A stretch of 60,969 bases of DNA from Anaerobacterium chartisolvens (GCF_003337415.1 NZ_QPJT01000017.1:1-60969); one strand, 5' to 3'. Shown: positions 1 through 9,962, counted from the first letter of the stretch. A program made the numbers and translations. Notes: a model not told the origin generated them from the sequence alone.

Positions 1-159
1 GTGCTGTGCGGGCTGGGCTACAGGCAAATCTGCGGCAGCATGCACAACATAACCATATCCGGCTGCTCACGCATGTTTGCGAGGGGCTATGAGCTGCTTA
101 GCTCGGGCAATCCTATGTACCAAAGCGTGTTTGATGAGCTGGCAGACTTAAGCGTATAG
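1..159 (+). CDS. C-terminal end of an unidentified protein (partial)
   Basis: An open frame enters from the left edge and ends in TAG at 157-159, giving the last 52 residues of a protein. The tail is cysteine-containing and ends in DELADLSV. It resembles no family I can name. Codon use is GC-richer than the AT-rich intergenic DNA that follows, which fits real coding sequence. The start lies outside the window. Confidence 0.45.
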   Translation: MLCGLGYRQICGSMHNITISGCSRMFARGYELLSSGNPMYQSVFDELADLSV

Positions 160-591
160 TTCCTTACTTATAAAAAGTAAATATCAAAATATCTACAATA
201 TCCTCCTAACAGCGCAGTACCTTCACTATGTACCTTAATGAGTCTCATTAAGGTTGCATTGTCATTCCTTTTTACCTCTACCCCAATAATCCCTTTAGAA
301 GTCTATCTTCAATATTTCATGCTGTTAAAATACCTTCTTCACAGCCCCATACTCATACCTTTACAAATCTATTTTTGTAAATAACTTAAGAAATGTCCCC
401 TAAAGATCTTGCTTTTCACGCAGTATCTTAATATAATTAAATATATACCGCTTACAAATTGCACCTTCCTACGTAGTTACTTCCAAATATTATATCAGCA
501 AACAATCTCTTACACATTATTCCAATATATTTTGAGGCATAACAAGTTTATCATATAAGCTTTTTAAATATCTAAAACAGGAGGTTTTATT
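160..591. other. AT-rich intergenic region with a 21-bp palindrome
   Basis: There is no convincing gene in these 432 bases. The only clear structure is a near-perfect palindrome at 233-253, with 10-bp arms (CCTTAATGAG / CTCATTAAGG) around a single T. It has no T-run behind it, so an operator is as likely as a terminator. The 3' part holds the leader and ribosome-binding site (GGAGG near 582) of the dockerin gene. Confidence 0.4.
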
Positions 592-3114
592 ATGAAAAGC
601 ATTCCTAAAAATTCAGGGCTGCAAGCACACCCCTCTTCTGCCGAACGTGCAGAAAAAAACAGGTTCAACTTCAAAAGGCTTCTGCTTCCTATTATGGGTC
701 TGGCCGCACTCATATGGTTTTTCATCCGTGTAATCCCAAAGCCAAGCAGGGCAGCTTATCCATGCCAGAGAGCCGCCTTCCCAATTGCATCTTCCTTTGT
801 CATATGGCTTATGGGGATTTTTGGTGGTGCATTTATTTTCAGCAAGCTGAAAAAAAGATTTTATGCATCCCGTTACATAGCAGCCAGTGTAGCCGGAGCA
901 GCCATTTTATCCGCCGTCCTCTGGAATCTCCACTTTTTCCCTTACAACAATGCTTTAGCAGCCTTTACCCCCACAAAGCTTGCTGAATCTGATGTAGCAA
1001 TAGTTCAATCGATTAAATCCGACGTGAAAGAAATTGATTATGCTGAAATAAAACAGATGGTTTCAGACGCTGTTTCGGGAGTAGGCGGTATTGAAAGTGT
1101 GGTAAAAAATGGAGACACTGTTGTTTTAAAGCCCAACCTTATAGTAACAAACAGTCTGTCTACCGAGTCAAACGGAGTAACCACCGATTGGCGTATAACC
1201 AAAGCAGTGGTTGAACTGGTACGGAGCGTAAATCCCAGTGGCAAGGTTTATGTCATGGAGGGAGCCATTTCTGATACCGCAAGAATTTTTAGCTACTATA
1301 AATACACATATGAAAACATTCCAGGAGTGGATGGATTTTTGCCAATTGAGAAGGACAGCGGAACATGGCAGGACAAAAGCTCCTCCGGATTAGTGTCTAT
1401 GGCTCTGCCTGATGGGCTTTTGTATAATCAATATTATCTTAACCGAAAGTATAAGGAAGCCGATGTCGTCATAAGCCTTCCCACAATGAAAACTCACTGG
1501 AGTGCCGGCTTTACAGGAGCTATTAAGAATGTGGCCATAGGAGCAACACCCGGGAATATATATGGGATATCCTCAAACCAGCCGGCCAGAAATAATATGG
1601 TTAATCATAGTACGGACGACCTTCACAAATGGATTCATGATTATTACAAATGCCGTCCGGCTGATCTTGTAATCATGGACGGACTTCAGGGTTACCAAAA
1701 CGGGCCTTTCCCCTCAAGTGCTTCAGGTGCCATCGGAAACCAGATGAACATGAGGCTGATACTTGCAGGCAAGGATGCAGTGGCTGTTGACAGCGTCGCT
1801 TCACTTACCGTAGGTTATGACCCGGAGTCCATCAGTTATCTGCGCTACCTTAATACAAGTAAGTTGGGTAACATCAGCCCAGAGTGCATAAATATTTCTG
1901 GTAAAAAGGTAGATGAGGTGAGAAAGTATCTTGCAGGCACAACTACAATGGGAGTAACCAAAATTACTGATACAACAGCTCCGCAGTTAACAATAGATTC
2001 TGTGCAGGCAGCCGGAAGCAATCTGAAAATCTCATTGACTGCCGACAGTGAAACGGTAAAAGAATTGGTCTATATAGATGGTCAATTACGCAAACCCTCG
2101 TCCGTATCGGGTATGAGCATTATTAATGTAGATATATCGGGCTTAAGCGGAAATCATGAATTAACTGTTGAAGCGTATGACCGTTATTTAAACCGCACAA
2201 CCAAAACAGCGCAGTTCACAGCCAGCGGCACCGTAGAACCGGGTATAGGCTACTGTGCTCCAAAAGCTGCTCAGGCTCCGGTTATAGACGGCATCGGCAG
2301 TGAAACCTGCTGGCAGCAGGCCCAGTGGAAGGATATAAACTATGTATGGCTTGGGCAACCTCCAACAGCCAGCGATTTTAGCGGGCGTTTCAAGATGGTG
2401 TGGACTCCCGAAAGGCTGTATTATCTTATTGAAATAACCGATGATAAGCTGTCGGCTCCCAATACTACCCTGTTTAGAAACTACTATGACAATGACTGCG
2501 TCGAACTTTTCATAGATGAAGACCATTCAGGGGGAAACCATCAGAACAATCATAATGCGTTTGCCTACCATATTCAATTGAACTACAACATAATAGATAA
2601 CAACACTTCAGGTACCCAAAGCTTATATAATGACCATGCAAATGTTATACGAACCAGTAATGGGAATTTACATACATGGGAAATTGAATTGAAGGTATTT
2701 GATGACACATATAATGATAAGGTTACAACTAATATGCCGGTTACTCTTACAAAAGACAAAATTATGGGATTTGGTGTTGCATACAATGATAATGACGGCA
2801 ATATGACTCGTGATAATTTTATAGGCTCCTTTGATATACCCGGAGCGGATAAAAATGTCGCCTGGATAAATGCCAGCGTGTTTGACACCTTGAAGCTGGT
2901 TGATTCTGAGACACCAACAATTCAAAAAGGTGATTTGAATAATGATTCTAAAGTAAATTCTGTAGACTTTGCGCTTCTCAAGTCACATATCCTTGGAATC
3001 ACCGAATTGACAGGCGACGCACTATTGGCAGCAGATTTGGATTCAAACGGCACTGTAGACTCCATAGATTTTATGAAGCTAAAGCTGTATCTGCTTGGGG
3101 ACATTCCTCAATAA
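592..3114 (+). CDS. Membrane-anchored DUF362-CBM9-dockerin protein
   Basis: An 840-residue multidomain protein with AGGAGG before its ATG. Residues 28-115 contain three hydrophobic segments that look like transmembrane helices rather than a cleavable signal. A DUF362-type domain follows (about 128-440), then a short Ig-like stretch, a family 9 carbohydrate-binding module (about 553-770, with VIDGIGSETCW and the VELFIDEDHSGG segment), and a type I dockerin (about 778-838). The dockerin shows the two calcium-loop repeats GDLNNDSKVNS and ADLDSNGTVDS. Dockerins normally attach secreted enzymes to cellulosome scaffoldins by binding cohesins. The domain order suggests a surface protein tethered to the membrane at its N terminus and to a scaffoldin at its C terminus. 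No catalytic site is assigned; DUF362 proteins are poorly characterised. The last codons lie in a GGGGACATTCCTCA repeat. Confidence 0.85.
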   Translation: MKSIPKNSGLQAHPSSAERAEKNRFNFKRLLLPIMGLAALIWFFIRVIPKPSRAAYPCQRAAFPIASSFVIWLMGIFGGAFIFSKLKKRFYASRYIAASVAGAAILSAVLWNLHFFPYNNALAAFTPTKLAESDVAIVQSIKSDVKEIDYAEIKQMVSDAVSGVGGIESVVKNGDTVVLKPNLIVTNSLSTESNGVTTDWRITKAVVELVRSVNPSGKVYVMEGAISDTARIFSYYKYTYENIPGVDGFLPIEKDSGTWQDKSSSGLVSMALPDGLLYNQYYLNRKYKEADVVISLPTMKTHWSAGFTGAIKNVAIGATPGNIYGISSNQPARNNMVNHSTDDLHKWIHDYYKCRPADLVIMDGLQGYQNGPFPSSASGAIGNQMNMRLILAGKDAVAVDSVASLTVGYDPESISYLRYLNTSKLGNISPECINISGKKVDEVRKYLAGTTTMGVTKITDTTAPQLTIDSVQAAGSNLKISLTADSETVKELVYIDGQLRKPSSVSGMSIINVDISGLSGNHELTVEAYDRYLNRTTKTAQFTASGTVEPGIGYCAPKAAQAPVIDGIGSETCWQQAQWKDINYVWLGQPPTASDFSGRFKMVWTPERLYYLIEITDDKLSAPNTTLFRNYYDNDCVELFIDEDHSGGNHQNNHNAFAYHIQLNYNIIDNNTSGTQSLYNDHANVIRTSNGNLHTWEIELKVFDDTYNDKVTTNMPVTLTKDKIMGFGVAYNDNDGNMTRDNFIGSFDIPGADKNVAWINASVFDTLKLVDSETPTIQKGDLNNDSKVNSVDFALLKSHILGITELTGDALLAADLDSNGTVDSIDFMKLKLYLLGDIPQ

Positions 3115-3332
3115 GATCGGAAATGGGGACATTCCTCAACAAGCATGAGCTTTTGTTGAGAAGAATCATGCTTTTCCGGCACAGAAAAATACATGAAAAC
3201 CATTGGTAGGGAACGCCCCCTGTGGCGTTCCCCTGCCATGGCGTTCCGCTTCCGCAATAAAGGGGACACTCCTCAAGCAAAGTCGTAAAGACTTTTTTTG
3301 AGGAATGTCCCCAATACATGAGGAGTGTCCCC
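3097..3332. repeat. Cluster of GGGGACATTCCTCA repeats with REP-like hairpins
   Basis: Five copies of a 14-bp motif: GGGGACATTCCTCA at 3097-3110 and 3125-3138, GGGGACACTCCTCA at 3262-3275, and inverted copies at 3299-3312 and 3319-3332. The copies at 3262 and 3299 form a long hairpin. Its inner stem is AAAGTC/GACTTT, and the one mismatched position becomes a G-U wobble on the minus strand. A separate hairpin, GGGAACGCC / GGCGTTCCC, lies at 3209-3232. The arrangement resembles REP-type elements mobilised by Y1 transposases, but no transposase gene is nearby. Confidence 0.7.
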
Positions 3333-3364
3333 AATACAAGGGGGGCATTATGTTGTAATGTCGC

Positions 3365-3910
3365 TTACTTAAAATACCTCTCCAGCAGCCCCTTGAATGC
3401 CGCACCATGTCTTGCTTCGTCCTTGCACATTTCATGCACCGTGTCATGGATTGCGTCATAGTTAAGCTGCTTTGCCCTTACGGCAAGATCCTTCTTCCCC
3501 TGACATGCCCCATACTCAGCATCAACCCTGAGCTGGAGGTTCTTCTTAGTGTCGGCATTGACTACCTCGCCCAGCAGTTCGGCAAATTTTGCGGCATGCT
3601 CGGCCTCTTCAAATGCTATTCTCTTATACGCCTCTGCTATTTCAGGAAAGCCCTCTCTGTCAGCCTGCCGGCTCATTGCAAGATACATGCCCACCTCGGT
3701 GCATTCTCCCATAAAGTTGGCCTTCAAGCCTTCAACAATCTCAGCATCTACGCCCTGTGCAACACCTATCTTATGTTCATCGGCCCATTGAAGCAAACCT
3801 TCCTTTTTCTCTGAAAATTTTTCGCTGGGTGCTTTGCACTGGGGACATTTCTCCGGGGGCTCATTTCCCTCATGCACATAACCACATATCGAACAGACAA
3901 ATTTTTTCAT
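3365..3910 (-). CDS. Reverse rubrerythrin (rubredoxin-ferritin peroxide reductase)
   Basis: A 181-residue non-haem iron protein of anaerobic oxidative-stress defence. The N-terminal rubredoxin domain (residues 1-35) has the two iron-binding pairs CSICG and CPQC. The ferritin-like four-helix domain follows, with EXXH-type ligands in [10 protein letters not shown] and in the late [10 protein letters not shown] segment. Having rubredoxin first marks the 'reverse' class known from clostridia, which reduces hydrogen peroxide, and oxygen when coupled to an NADH oxidoreductase. The gene starts with ATG behind GGAGG and is divergent from the cNMP-domain gene, with a 180-bp shared upstream region. It is probably monocistronic. 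Confidence 0.93.
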   Translation of the reverse strand: MKKFVCSICGYVHEGNEPPEKCPQCKAPSEKFSEKKEGLLQWADEHKIGVAQGVDAEIVEGLKANFMGECTEVGMYLAMSRQADREGFPEIAEAYKRIAFEEAEHAAKFAELLGEVVNADTKKNLQLRVDAEYGACQGKKDLAVRAKQLNYDAIHDTVHEMCKDEARHGAAFKGLLERYFK

Positions 3911-4090
3911 ATATTACTTCCTCCATACAGTTAAATTTTATATAATAACGATTTTAATATTACCACAGGCGCACTTAATAGAAACATTAATTTTTAAAAT
4001 GTTTATAATAATGTGTTAACATTTTCTACAAATTTTCGATATATAAATAGTGAACTGCATAAAATCTTAGCAATGGAAGGTGATTAACCA

Positions 4091-6559
4091 ATGGGTATAG
4101 TCCCGTGCCAAAGCGGAAATTACTCCGTTAAAGAAAATGACATAATATTTAATGAAGGTCAGGATACACAGTCAGTAAACCTTCTTCTGCAAGGAAAGCT
4201 TGACGCAATAATTTCACATTCCGAAAATGCTTGTGATGCGCCTAAAGAGCAAATACTGAGAAACGGCTACAGGCTGTTCAGTATTGACCAAAATGTTTTT
4301 ATTAATGCCGCAGACCTGTTTAATTCTAAAAAATATTCCTTCAGTTACATAGCCAGAGAAAGCTCAACAATATATTCATTTGCCGCAAAGAGTCCTGAAA
4401 GCGTTATAGCGTTAATCGAGAGCCAGAAGGATTATGCGGCTTATATGGTTACCTCCATTTCAACCTTGCTGGATCTTTCCTATTCTGCCTTAAGAGATAT
4501 CAGGCAAATTATAAAAGAATTGAGCAATCTTACAGATAACCTTATTGTATACTTCTGGCTGCTTAAAGAAAAGTATAGCTTTGCATCCACTCCTTCGGAG
4601 AATTTTTTCAGGGATGGGCTGGACAAGCTCCAAACCTTGAAGGATAAAAACGTCGATCTTCCATTTAAATTTGATAAGGCTTTTTTGGTCAGGGATTTTT
4701 CCGAGGTGTTTGAAACGGAATATCTTGACCCTTCTGCCATAAGCACCCCCAGAGTAGATTACTACAGGCATATACTGGAATTGCCCTTAGAGCTTCGCAA
4801 GAGCTTTTTCGCTGCCGACGCTTTCATAACGGAGTATCATTTGAAGGATGCCTCAGAACTGTTTTATGACATTTATAATGCTTTAAAAGAAAGCTTTTGT
4901 ACTGCAAATGAATATTTGGAAAGACTTTACTGCGACAATAAGCAGTGTATTTTTTCAGAGTATCAAAAGGCCTCTATGGATCAGGATTTAAGTAGCCATG
5001 ATACTGTGGAAATTTTAAAAGCCCTTGATTTTACTGTTCTTAAAATAAAGGAATTTGCTGCGATATACAAAAAGCAATACAATCATAAGCTGGATATAGA
5101 CATAACCTATCTTGAGCTGGCGGTTAATCAGACAAAATCTCATGCCTCCGCCTCCTCTATTGAGGTAAGGGGCAGCGGTGAAACCATTTCGGAGGAATTA
5201 AAGGACAGCTTGGAGAAAATTGTAACGTATTCCGATGTGCCAAAGGAGATCGGTCAGGCGTTTTTGGCTAACTTTTCTACATTCAGACATTTAAAGAACA
5301 AGCTCTCCTCAGATAATTCCGTAAGGGAGCTTAAGTCTGCCATAGCCGCATCATATTTCAACATTTATGGAGCAGTTTTTAAAAAGGTTGTTTCCGAAAA
5401 GAACACAAGCAGGCTTTTCAGTATGTTTTTAAATTACTCGTATATGGATGAAAATGTTCTGACCCCGGAGGAGGTCAACACTCTCTATTACCTGTCAGGC
5501 AAGCAGCCCGCGCCGGCCTCCTACTCTGCATACGGCACAAAGGACTGGCTTATAAATATTTACAGCAAGGAAAAGGATCCTTCGATAAATGAGTTCGGGC
5601 AGGATTATAACGACATATTCAGGGAAAAGAAGAAGCGCAAGGAGCTGTCCGATAAAGACAAATTTAAGTATGACAACGATCTTGACGGACGAGTGGACTT
5701 TGAAGTTAAAAACATGCTGAGAGTTGCACAAAAGCTTTGCCACGGGCAGATTAGCGTGTATTTTCCCGTGCTTCACAGTGAAATGATAACCAGAGACCTT
5801 TCAAAAACTCAGGTGACCGACTCTAAAATACAGGAAGCCATCGACAAAATTGTAGAAACCGATTTTTCCATATTCCATAGAGAGGTTTCTTATAGGAATG
5901 CCGATACGGGGATAGAAAAGGAGTTCATTATGAAGCGGGTGGTGCCCGATATAATCAGAATGCCAATATACGGCTGCCGCTCACTTATGTGGCAGGAGAT
6001 CACCGGAAGGGACAGAACGACCCCGGGAAGACTTATCCTTCCTGCATTCACCGGCGAAAACCTAAACGACATGCTTTTGAAGCTTCTTGGGAATTTCCGC
6101 TGGGAGCTGTGCCGGACTATGATGGGAGTTTCCTGGAACGACATAACTCAAAAGTCGTTAACCTCCGAATACATGGACTATATACAGTTCTACAAAAAGA
6201 ATAAGGATTTATCGGAGGAGGCTAAGGAAAAAGTAAAGGCACAGATACAAAAGTACCACAACAGGGCAAGGGATATATTTACATCGGATTATGAGATTTG
6301 GATCAATCACGAATCCAAAGGAATAATGCGTTTAAATAAGGTGTCCAGAGAAATACTTTTCAGGCATTGCCCTTTTTCAAAGGCTATAAGAGAAATGCTT
6401 TCAAAGCAGCCCAGATTTGTGGATATGGCCGCAAAATATGAAAATTCCAAAGCCAAATATGTAAGAGAGCTTGAAAACCGATATAATAAGATTGTGAAAA
6501 GCGGTATAGCGCTTGACCCCGAGCTTGAGGAAAATTTGAATTTCTATAAGTATAAATAA
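4091..6559 (+). CDS. Large protein with N-terminal cyclic-nucleotide-binding-like domain
   Basis: An 822-residue soluble protein starting at ATG after GGAAGGTGATTAACCA. Residues 5-130 look like a Crp-type cNMP-binding beta barrel (SVKENDIIFNEGQ, LLLQGKLDAIISH), without the C-terminal helix-turn-helix of Crp. The remaining 690 residues are mostly helical and charged, with no recognised catalytic motif and no signal peptide or membrane segment. It may be a ligand-responsive cytoplasmic protein, but its function is unknown. It is monocistronic, convergent with glgA, and followed by a shared bidirectional hairpin. Confidence 0.6.
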   Translation: MGIVPCQSGNYSVKENDIIFNEGQDTQSVNLLLQGKLDAIISHSENACDAPKEQILRNGYRLFSIDQNVFINAADLFNSKKYSFSYIARESSTIYSFAAKSPESVIALIESQKDYAAYMVTSISTLLDLSYSALRDIRQIIKELSNLTDNLIVYFWLLKEKYSFASTPSENFFRDGLDKLQTLKDKNVDLPFKFDKAFLVRDFSEVFETEYLDPSAISTPRVDYYRHILELPLELRKSFFAADAFITEYHLKDASELFYDIYNALKESFCTANEYLERLYCDNKQCIFSEYQKASMDQDLSSHDTVEILKALDFTVLKIKEFAAIYKKQYNHKLDIDITYLELAVNQTKSHASASSIEVRGSGETISEELKDSLEKIVTYSDVPKEIGQAFLANFSTFRHLKNKLSSDNSVRELKSAIAASYFNIYGAVFKKVVSEKNTSRLFSMFLNYSYMDENVLTPEEVNTLYYLSGKQPAPASYSAYGTKDWLINIYSKEKDPSINEFGQDYNDIFREKKKRKELSDKDKFKYDNDLDGRVDFEVKNMLRVAQKLCHGQISVYFPVLHSEMITRDLSKTQVTDSKIQEAIDKIVETDFSIFHREVSYRNADTGIEKEFIMKRVVPDIIRMPIYGCRSLMWQEITGRDRTTPGRLILPAFTGENLNDMLLKLLGNFRWELCRTMMGVSWNDITQKSLTSEYMDYIQFYKKNKDLSEEAKEKVKAQIQKYHNRARDIFTSDYEIWINHESKGIMRLNKVSREILFRHCPFSKAIREMLSKQPRFVDMAAKYENSKAKYVRELENRYNKIVKSGIALDPELEENLNFYKYK

Positions 6560-6573
6560 ATGCTTAAATACAG

Positions 6574-6611
6574 AGAGGAGAATGCTTGCGAGTCCGTAAC
6601 CATTCTCCTCT
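6574..6611. terminator. Bidirectional terminator between the cNMP-domain gene and glgA
   Basis: Perfect 11-bp inverted arms at 6574-6584 and 6601-6611 (AGAGGAGAATG / CATTCTCCTCT) lie between two convergent genes, with T-rich sequence after the + strand arm. Confidence 0.7.
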
Positions 6612-6627
6612 TCATTTCAGCTCTGCA

Positions 6628-8067
6628 TCAGCTCTGCAATTTTTCGTATAGCTCAACATACTGTGATGCCGATTTATCCCAGCTATAATCCTGACTCATA
6701 CATTTTGTTATAAGCTTATTCCACACTTGTTTATTGTGATAAAAGCTTACCGCCCTTCTTATGGTATAAAGCATGTCGTGGGCATTGTAATTTGCAAAGG
6801 TAAATCCATTGCCCTCTCCTGTTGATTCCTGATAGGCTTTCACGGTATCATTGAGTCCCCCTGTTTCTCTTACAATGGGCACGGTTCCGTATCTCATGCT
6901 GAACAATTGTCCCAGACCGCAAGGCTCGAACAGCGACGGCATCAGGAACATATCGGAGCCTGCATATATCCTCTGAGCAAGCGTAGAGTCATACCTTATG
7001 TTTGCCGATACCTTTCGGGGAAAAGCAGCCGATGTGTTCTTAAACATTTCCTCATACTTGTATTCCCCCGTGCCAAGAACCACAATTTGTATATCCATTT
7101 GAAGCATATCGTTAAGCACACATGCAATAAGATCAAAGCCTTTTTGATCAACCAATCTTGATATTACCGATATAACAGGCATTTCGGGGTCTTCCTCCAG
7201 CCCCAGGCTCTGCTGCAGCATACGCTTGTTAATATATTTGCCCTCTAAATTATTTACATCATAGTTTGCAAACAGTCTGCCGTCCGTTGCAGGATCGTTC
7301 TCTATGGTATCTATTCCGTTCAAAATCCCATACAGGCTTGACGCGCGGCTGTTTAGCACGCCATTTAAGTTTTCTCCGAAAAAATCGCCTTTTATTTCTT
7401 GGACATAAGTTGTGCTTACAGTACTGAGCATGTCTGCAAAGGCCAGACCTGCCTTCATGAAATTTACGCCTCCATAAAACTCTACTCCCCATTGGTTGAA
7501 ATATTCCCAGGAAATACCCGTTAAATCCGGCAGCACCTGCTCCGGGAACACTCCTTGATAGCTCAGGTTATGTATTGTAAATAGCGTTTTTATGCTTGCG
7601 TAAAAAGGAAACCGCTTGTAATGGTCTTTCAGGAGCAAAGGAATTATGGCAGTCTGCCAGTCATTACAGTGTATAACGTCAGGCTTGAAGCCTATCATGG
7701 GGAGTACCTCAATTATAGCCTTACAGAAAAAGACGAATTGCTCTGCCTGATCAAAATATCCATATAGCCCATCCCTTTTAAAATAATATTCGTTATCTAT
7801 GAAATATACCGTGACTTCATTGTGCACCAGCTTAAACACTCCGCAATACTGCCTTCTCCAGCCCACATTTACCATTATCTCTCCGAGCTTTTCCATTTTA
7901 CCGGTATATTCCGAAGCAATGCATTTATATTTGGGAATAATCAGCCTTATATCCTGTCCAAGCTTTTTTAAAGCAGGCGGAAGTGACCCTGCCACATCTG
8001 CCAGCCCCCCTGTTTTAGCAAAAGGAACTGCCTCCGATGACGCTAAAAGAACTCTCATATTTTCCAT
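6628..8067 (-). CDS. glgA: Glycogen synthase (ADP-glucose), GT5
   Basis: A 479-residue retaining glucosyltransferase that adds glucose from ADP-glucose to the non-reducing end of glycogen. The GT5 signature KTGGLADV is at residues 18-25. The C-terminal Rossmann half contains the SLFEPCGLGQL and ETGGLNDTV motifs that bind the nucleotide sugar. The length is normal for bacterial GlgA. An ATG three codons downstream (8058) is an alternative start; the purine-rich GGGGGGAGAGGA fits the first ATG slightly better. No other glg genes are adjacent. The reserve-polymer role fits a saccharolytic clostridium. Confidence 0.95.
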   Translation of the reverse strand: MENMRVLLASSEAVPFAKTGGLADVAGSLPPALKKLGQDIRLIIPKYKCIASEYTGKMEKLGEIMVNVGWRRQYCGVFKLVHNEVTVYFIDNEYYFKRDGLYGYFDQAEQFVFFCKAIIEVLPMIGFKPDVIHCNDWQTAIIPLLLKDHYKRFPFYASIKTLFTIHNLSYQGVFPEQVLPDLTGISWEYFNQWGVEFYGGVNFMKAGLAFADMLSTVSTTYVQEIKGDFFGENLNGVLNSRASSLYGILNGIDTIENDPATDGRLFANYDVNNLEGKYINKRMLQQSLGLEEDPEMPVISVISRLVDQKGFDLIACVLNDMLQMDIQIVVLGTGEYKYEEMFKNTSAAFPRKVSANIRYDSTLAQRIYAGSDMFLMPSLFEPCGLGQLFSMRYGTVPIVRETGGLNDTVKAYQESTGEGNGFTFANYNAHDMLYTIRRAVSFYHNKQVWNKLITKCMSQDYSWDKSASQYVELYEKLQS

Positions 8068-8188
8068 TCCTCTCCCCCCTGTATTTTTAAATTACTATCT
8101 AATTATAACACTAGAGGAAGAATTTTTTAATATCCTTTATATTTATATTTTTTTACTTCAACAACATGGCTAATATTCCATCATAACC

Positions 8189-8899
8189 CTATTTGCCGCT
8201 TATAATACCCATTCTTTCCAAAAGCATAAGCGTTCCTATAATTACAGGCTGGTGTAATATATAAAGCAGCAGAGTATTCCTCCCCGCTCTGCTAACTATA
8301 TTGTCCTTAAGCCGGAAACTGAAAATGCTCTTTTTCGCTCTGTAAAACAGCTTTCCCGCCGCAAGCCCGTATAAAAAGATTCCAAGCCACGGTATCAGCG
8401 GATAGTAATCTGAGGACGTAAAGCCCGGGCTATGAATGCCAATAGGCATAAGCCAGTCATTGCCTGTTTTTATATGCGGTATTAAAAATTGAAGCATTAT
8501 TACAGCGGTTCCCAGCCCAAGAAGCACGTACTCATTAAGCCTCGAAATCAAAGGAGCCATGATAAGGCATACGCCAAAAAAATGCAGCACCCCGAATAAA
8601 ATTATAAGGTCAGCATTATACGCCCATGAGGCCAGCGTAATTACTGCCGCAGCCGCAAGTATTCTAAGCCCTCTTTTTAAGTTGTTTTTGCTTAAGGAAC
8701 AGCTTATGCCGGAAACAAACATAAACAATATTACAGAGGCTTTCCCTATGAAATAGTTTATACCTCCGGCATAACTGACACTATACCCGTATATCTCTCT
8801 CAAATCATATACTACATGGAAGTATACCATAAGAATCAGTGCTATCCCTCTCACAAAATCCAATTCCCATATTCGGTTTTTATCTGAAATATTGCCCAT
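8189..8899 (-). CDS. DUF1624 / heparan-alpha-glucosaminide N-acetyltransferase-like membrane protein
   Basis: An integral membrane protein of about 236 residues with roughly seven hydrophobic segments. The opening RIWELDFVRGIALILMVYFH is typical of the HGSNAT/DUF1624 acyltransferase-like family, whose members transfer or transport acyl groups across membranes. The open frame extends upstream to 8980 inside potD, but the ATG at 8899 is preferred: it gives the family's usual N terminus, follows AGGG, and sits 17 bp after the potD stop. It is probably co-transcribed as the last gene of the pot operon, although no link with polyamines is known. Confidence 0.75.
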   Translation of the reverse strand: MGNISDKNRIWELDFVRGIALILMVYFHVVYDLREIYGYSVSYAGGINYFIGKASVILFMFVSGISCSLSKNNLKRGLRILAAAAVITLASWAYNADLIILFGVLHFFGVCLIMAPLISRLNEYVLLGLGTAVIMLQFLIPHIKTGNDWLMPIGIHSPGFTSSDYYPLIPWLGIFLYGLAAGKLFYRAKKSIFSFRLKDNIVSRAGRNTLLLYILHQPVIIGTLMLLERMGIISGK

Positions 8900-8915
8900 A
8901 AAATCCCTGCTTCCG

Positions 8916-9962
8916 CTACTTTGCCTTGATTTCCGTCCATATCCTGTCATAAATCGACAGAGTGTCGGACAGATCCTCAAACACCTCGCTGTTGCTCAAG
9001 TCGTCAACGCCGGGGTAGACCGTTTTATCCGAGGTCAGCTCAACGGGGAGCTGGCTCTTTACCTCTGTATGGGGAGTCGAGAACCCTATAAACTCAGCGT
9101 TTTTAAGCGCGATGTCGGTTCTGCACATGTAGTCTATAAACAGCTCCGCCTCTTTTTTGTTCTTGCTGGTTTTAGGTATTACCATTGCGTCAAACCATAT
9201 ATTGCTTCCTTCCTTTGGAATTACGTATTCCAAATCAGGATTTTCACGCTTCATGTATATTGCATCGCCAGACCAAACTACAGCCAACGCCGCTTCCCCG
9301 CCTATCATCTTGTCCTTCACCGCATCTCCCACATACGCCAGCACCAGCGGCTTTTGATCCATCAGCATTTCCTTGGCCTCTTCAAGCTGCGCCTCATCCT
9401 TGCTGTTTAAGGAATGTCCCAGCATTTTAAGGGTAATGCCTATGGAGTCACGCTGACTGTCCAGCATAAGTATCTGCTTTTTATACTTCTCATTCCACAA
9501 AATGCTCCAACTGTCCACAACATCGTCAACCATCTTTTTATTATAAAGCAGCCCTACCGTTCCCCACATATACGGAACTGAGTATTCATTTTCCCTGTCA
9601 TATGCAAGGTTTTTGAACCTGTCGTCAATAAGCTTATAATTTGGAATATTGTTTAAGTCTATTTTATAAAGTATATCATCATTTATCATTCTCTTAATCA
9701 TATAATCCGAAGGTATAACCACATCGTAGTCCTCTCCTCCGGCCTTGAGCTTGGCATACATATCCTCATTTGTAGCAAACTCACTGTAAATAACCTTTAT
9801 ATTGTGCTCTGTCGTAAAACTTTCAAGAACATCCTTATCAATATAGTCTCCCCAGTTATATACCTTTATGGTAGCTTTATAGCTTTCCGAGCATCCAGAC
9901 ATTAAAAAAACACTTGCTGCCGAAATAATTAAAAATACAACAAAACAACAGACCTTTTTCAT
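8916..9962 (-). CDS. potD: Spermidine/putrescine ABC transporter substrate-binding lipoprotein PotD
   Basis: A 348-residue periplasmic-type binding protein anchored as a lipoprotein. A hydrophobic signal ends in the lipobox LMSGC with Cys24. The mature protein has the PotD fold motifs KVYNWGDYID near the start and DVVIPSDYMI. It would capture polyamines outside the membrane and deliver them to PotBC. Its start overlaps the potC stop by 4 bp, showing translational coupling in the potA-potB-potC-potD order. Confidence 0.93.
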   Translation of the reverse strand: MKKVCCFVVFLIISAASVFLMSGCSESYKATIKVYNWGDYIDKDVLESFTTEHNIKVIYSEFATNEDMYAKLKAGGEDYDVVIPSDYMIKRMINDDILYKIDLNNIPNYKLIDDRFKNLAYDRENEYSVPYMWGTVGLLYNKKMVDDVVDSWSILWNEKYKKQILMLDSQRDSIGITLKMLGHSLNSKDEAQLEEAKEMLMDQKPLVLAYVGDAVKDKMIGGEAALAVVWSGDAIYMKRENPDLEYVIPKEGSNIWFDAMVIPKTSKNKKEAELFIDYMCRTDIALKNAEFIGFSTPHTEVKSQLPVELTSDKTVYPGVDDLSNSEVFEDLSDTLSIYDRIWTEIKAK

